From assembly GCA_045531585.1 (NCBI GenBank), contig JAZSEH010000004.1, forward strand, positions 1-35,767: a DNA stretch of 35,767 bases, written 5' to 3'. Position numbers and translations under genes: made by a program. Positions 33,400-35,767 of the stretch are shown here, piece by piece (the stretch's first letter is position 1; every line of letters starts with the position of its first letter). Origin of the DNA: SIG587 sp045531585. Lineage in GTDB: Bacteria > Bacillota > Clostridia > Oscillospirales > Acutalibacteraceae. The notes under the pieces are model-generated. The model had not been told where the DNA came from. It did not search any database and saw only the letters and a list, made by a program, of their open reading frames with translations.

Positions 33400-34294
33400 A
33401 TATAAGCTTCTTTACCATTTTTTCCTTTCGGTACTCGGTAGGAGTAATGGAAAATTCCTTCTTAAAAAGGTTGGTGAAATAGTTGCTGTCGGAAAAGCCT
33501 ATCATCTCGGCAATTCCCGAAATAGGGAGGGAGGTATCCAGCAGCAAGGTTTTTGCCTCGTTAAGGCGCAGGGAGTTTACATAGCTTTTAAGGGTGGTGC
33601 CGTTTCGCCTTTTGAAAAGATGGGAAAGGGTTGAAGGGGAGCATTTGCAAATTTTGGCAATGGATTCAAGGGTTATATTCTGAAAATAGTTGTGCCGTAT
33701 GTAGGAAAGGGCAATGGCGTATATATCCATACCCTCGTTGTAATTTTCGTTTCGCACAAAAAGCTCGTAAAGCTTTGCAAGCATATGGCAAAGGGGCTTT
33801 ATAAGGGTGCGAACGTATTCGAACTCAGGCACCTCGTCTATAAGACCCGTTTTATAAATATTACACATTACGTCATATTCAAGACAACTTTTTTCACACA
33901 GGCGGCGTATTTTTGTATCGGCCCCCTTAAGGGAGGTGCCGTAGCCGCCAACGCTGACGAAGCCAACCACGCTGCCTGCATATTTTATGGGGAAGGTAAA
34001 ACTTTCCACCCCTGCGTGGCAGGTGCCGAAAAAGGCCCCGTCACGGCTAAGCTTTTCATATACCTTTTGCTCACATTCATCACAAAGGCATTTAAGCTGC
34101 ATATCGGAACGCAGGGCAAAGCAATAGGGATTATCGTGTAGATTAAAGTCAATAAGCTGTTTAAAATACTTATTGAAGAATTCGTGGTTCAAAACGTGTA
34201 CGGTAACGTTAAGACCCTGATTACCAAGATAGCTTAAATAAAGCAGTACGTCACGCTTGGTCTCACATATCACGGCAGCACACATCCTTTGCAT
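33398..34294 (-). CDS. AraC-family regulator with PocR-type sensory domain
   Basis: A 298-residue regulator. Residues about 25-155 look like a PocR sensory domain: 'DNPYCFALRSD', 'CLCDECEQKVYEKLSRDGA', 'CHAGVESFTFPI' and 'GSVVGFVSVGG'. Residues about 195-295 hold the AraC double helix-turn-helix ('LESIAKICKCSPSTLSHLFK' and 'ISGIAEMIGFSDSNYFTNLF', then 'SITPTEYRKEK'). PocR domains bind small polyols and similar ligands. It lies just upstream of the minus operon's kinase on the same strand, with its own terminator, and probably controls that operon. The start is not certain: ATG at 34294 has no good site, and a second ATG is at 34285. Confidence 0.9.
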   Translation of the reverse strand: MQRMCAAVICETKRDVLLYLSYLGNQGLNVTVHVLNHEFFNKYFKQLIDFNLHDNPYCFALRSDMQLKCLCDECEQKVYEKLSRDGAFFGTCHAGVESFTFPIKYAGSVVGFVSVGGYGTSLKGADTKIRRLCEKSCLEYDVMCNIYKTGLIDEVPEFEYVRTLIKPLCHMLAKLYELFVRNENYNEGMDIYAIALSYIRHNYFQNITLESIAKICKCSPSTLSHLFKRRNGTTLKSYVNSLRLNEAKTLLLDTSLPISGIAEMIGFSDSNYFTNLFKKEFSITPTEYRKEKMVKKLI

Positions 34295-34342
34295 TTTTTT
34301 AATAATTTTAAGTTAAAAGATTAAGGCATATCTTTCTCGGTT

Positions 34343-34372
34343 ATTATATACTATAAAGGGATACTTTGTCAA
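34343..34372 (-). promoter_or_regulatory. Promoter of the PocR-AraC gene
   Basis: On the minus strand TTGACA (34367-34372), 18-nt spacer, TATAAT (34343-34348). Its -35 box overlaps a TTGTCA on the plus strand that may serve the divergent regulator at 34419; a plus-strand -10 (TACTAA at 34391-34396) is weaker. Confidence 0.85.
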
Positions 34373-34418
34373 TATTATATAACGCTAAACTACTAAAAAT
34401 AACGAGAGGTGATAGGCT

Positions 34419-35597
34419 ATGATATGTGTTCTTGCGCAACAGGGTGCGCCCCAGGGTTTTTCCTTTGAAAATAAAATAGCAGCCATAATGAATGTATGTG
34501 ACAAAAAGCGTATCCCGTTTAAAAGGGTCACCTCCCTTGATGCCGCTCAGGAATTAAGGGTGGAGGATGAGGTTATAAGCATAGTTGTAATGGGTTTTTC
34601 CAGCCGTTGGATTTTCAGCATTGTTGAAAAGGCACGTTCTCTTGGTGGCTTTAAGGTAATTGTTGCAGGTAACCACTCAATTCCTTCCTATATGGGTCTG
34701 TTTTCAGGGGTCTCCTACGATATGTCTATGGCCCTTACCGATGTTTTTACTTATCTTGACAATCATAAAAAAACCAACGTTGCCGTTTACGGTATATCCC
34801 CTTCTGTGGAGGAGGAGGTTGCCGCCGCCAATCTTACGGTTAAGTTTATGCCTTGGCGCCGTTGTGACGGGGAACAGGTTTTCCCCCTTTACACCACCCT
34901 TTCGGATTGTTGGCAGTCCTTCTCGGTGTCAATGGGCAACTTTGATGCAGTTATTTGCCCAAATGATCTTGTGGCAATTTCTCTTATGCAGCACATAAAG
35001 GCCTACCGTCCTTCAAAGCTGCACGATATTTTTATTGTTTCCCTACAGGAAGCGGTGCTGGGTAAAATATATTCTCCCGGTGTTACCACCCTTTCCTGTG
35101 ATATAAAGCGCTTTGCCGAGGAAATACTTCAAATACATTCATCACCAAATTCCGCTGCCTGTCAGGTGTTCCTCAATAGGACACTTAATGTGGGTGCATC
35201 TACCGGAAATCAGCCTGTAATACAGCCGTCAAGACTGTTCTCCTACAGTGAGATGGTTAGTGAGAATATAATCGCCTTTGATTCACCCGTAATTCAGGTG
35301 GCCCCTGATACCGAGTATATTGAGGTGCAAAAGCTTAACAAGCTTTTCACAGGCTGTAACGATTACGAGCTGGGTCTGCTTATAATCCTTCTTGAAAGGG
35401 AAAATTATAACGATATGGCCAACATTATGGGTACCAATCCTGAAACGGTCAAGTATTATATAAGAAAATGCTTTATGCGCGCAGGGCTTAAAAATAAGGT
35501 AGAGCTTAAAAATATACTTGAAAAATATCTCACCGCCCGTGACCTTAGACGTTACAGGATAGCCTGCGGCGGAAGCAACTCAAGAAAAAGCAGATAA
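34419..35597 (+). CDS. Regulator with N-terminal PBP1-like sensor and C-terminal helix-turn-helix
   Basis: A 392-residue protein. Residues 1-250 resemble the sugar-binding half of LacI-type regulators (type 1 periplasmic-binding-protein fold: 'VISIVVMGFSSRWIFSIVEK', 'NVAVYGI', 'FDAVICPNDLVAISLMQHI', 'IFIVSLQEAVLG'). The LacI-type N-terminal DNA-binding domain is absent. Instead residues about 320-385 form a LuxR-type helix-turn-helix ('ERENYNDMANIMGTNPETVK', then 'YYIRKCFMRAGLKNKVELKN'). It is thus built in the opposite order to LacI. No signal peptide. Divergent from the PocR-AraC gene. Ribosome binding site CGAGAGGTG upstream of the ATG. Target and ligand unknown, but a sugar is likely. Confidence 0.8.
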   Translation: MICVLAQQGAPQGFSFENKIAAIMNVCDKKRIPFKRVTSLDAAQELRVEDEVISIVVMGFSSRWIFSIVEKARSLGGFKVIVAGNHSIPSYMGLFSGVSYDMSMALTDVFTYLDNHKKTNVAVYGISPSVEEEVAAANLTVKFMPWRRCDGEQVFPLYTTLSDCWQSFSVSMGNFDAVICPNDLVAISLMQHIKAYRPSKLHDIFIVSLQEAVLGKIYSPGVTTLSCDIKRFAEEILQIHSSPNSAACQVFLNRTLNVGASTGNQPVIQPSRLFSYSEMVSENIIAFDSPVIQVAPDTEYIEVQKLNKLFTGCNDYELGLLIILLERENYNDMANIMGTNPETVKYYIRKCFMRAGLKNKVELKNILEKYLTARDLRRYRIACGGSNSRKSR

Positions 35598-35610
35598 AAG
35601 AAGATGCACT

Positions 35611-35643
35611 TTGAGGCACACTCCGTAAGGAAGTGTGCCTCAA
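35611..35643. terminator. Hairpin after the last regulator
   Basis: Perfect 12-bp stem TTGAGGCACACT / AGTGTGCCTCAA with a 9-nt loop. No T-tract follows, so termination is uncertain; it may belong to the repeat next to it. Confidence 0.5.
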
Positions 35644-35767
35644 TGATATCCGTCCCTATCCAGAACGGGTGATATATCTTCGATATGATATCGCACTTTG
35701 TGCGATGATGTATGCCTTACGGCATATTATGGAACGGATATTATATCATATTTTCACGAAGTGGAAA
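35644..35767. repeat. Multi-hairpin repeat element, cut by window edge
   Basis: Small stems follow one another: ATATC-TTC-GATAT (35674-35686), ATCGCAC-TTT-GTGCGAT (35690-35706), TATGCC-TTAC-GGCATA (35711-35726) and TTTTCAC-GAA-GTGGAAA (35751-35767, one G-T pair). An outer pair, ATATCCGT (35646-35653) with ACGGATAT (35735-35742), closes the first three into a cloverleaf-like fold. GAT/GATAT linkers recur. No coding frame is supported. I recall similar arrays in gut Clostridia. Confidence 0.7.

Noticed and set aside
35644..35767. CRISPR array
   Set aside because: The hairpins differ in sequence and there are no constant repeats with equal-length spacers, nor cas genes.

Overview
The window looks like an anaerobic, Gram-positive member of the Clostridia, probably an uncultured gut Oscillospiraceae/Ruminococcaceae-type genome. 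Signs of this are strong AGGAGG-type ribosome binding sites, AT-rich intergenic regions with sigma-A promoters (TTGACA/TATAAT-like, 17-18 nt spacers), a lipobox lipoprotein, very large multi-module surface proteins, Etf-linked redox enzymes, and a multi-hairpin repeat of a kind I recall from this group. The lineage is an inference.

Layout. (1) 1-1025: the tail of a DDE transposase cut by the window edge, then a small orphan lipoprotein. (2) 1116-2091, minus strand: the rplM-rpsI ribosomal operon with a near-consensus promoter and a terminator. (3) 2227-12714: an AraC regulator divergent from a surface carbohydrate locus. This locus holds a secreted three-module protein, an easily missed 45-residue peptide gene, a 1712-residue membrane-anchored modular protein and a GH16 beta-glycanase lipoprotein. 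(4) 12717-24699: an RpiR regulator divergent from a ten-gene catabolic operon. Its genes are a fucose-isomerase-like protein, a GlcD-type FAD oxidase, a 2x[4Fe-4S] protein, a class II aldolase, a PfkB kinase, an IolB-like isomerase, an aldose epimerase, a cupin-like unknown, an FGGY kinase and a fused EtfB-EtfA. (5) 24738-26318: trxA-trxB followed by a decayed GH127 fragment. (6) 26358-33268, minus strand: a second six-gene catabolic operon with an L-xylulokinase-like FGGY kinase, two SDRs, a class II aldolase, a 2-hydroxyacid dehydrogenase and a large FAD oxidoreductase. (7) 33357-35597: a PocR-AraC regulator divergent from a regulator that joins a periplasmic-binding-protein-like sensor to a C-terminal helix-turn-helix. 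(8) 35611-35767: a multi-hairpin repeat running off the window.

How it may work together. The surface locus would bind and cut a beta-glycan outside the cell. The two cytoplasmic operons each combine sugar kinase, class II aldolase and redox enzymes, so each probably isomerises or oxidises an unusual sugar or sugar acid, phosphorylates it and splits it into C3 units. Neither operon has a transporter. In the plus-strand operon an oxidase, an iron-sulfur protein and a fused Etf resemble the lactate dehydrogenase/Etf complexes of anaerobes, while the aldolase, PfkB kinase and IolB-like protein resemble the lower half of inositol catabolism without iolG/E/D. This combination is the strongest candidate for an undescribed pathway. 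Its substrate cannot be read from the sequence.
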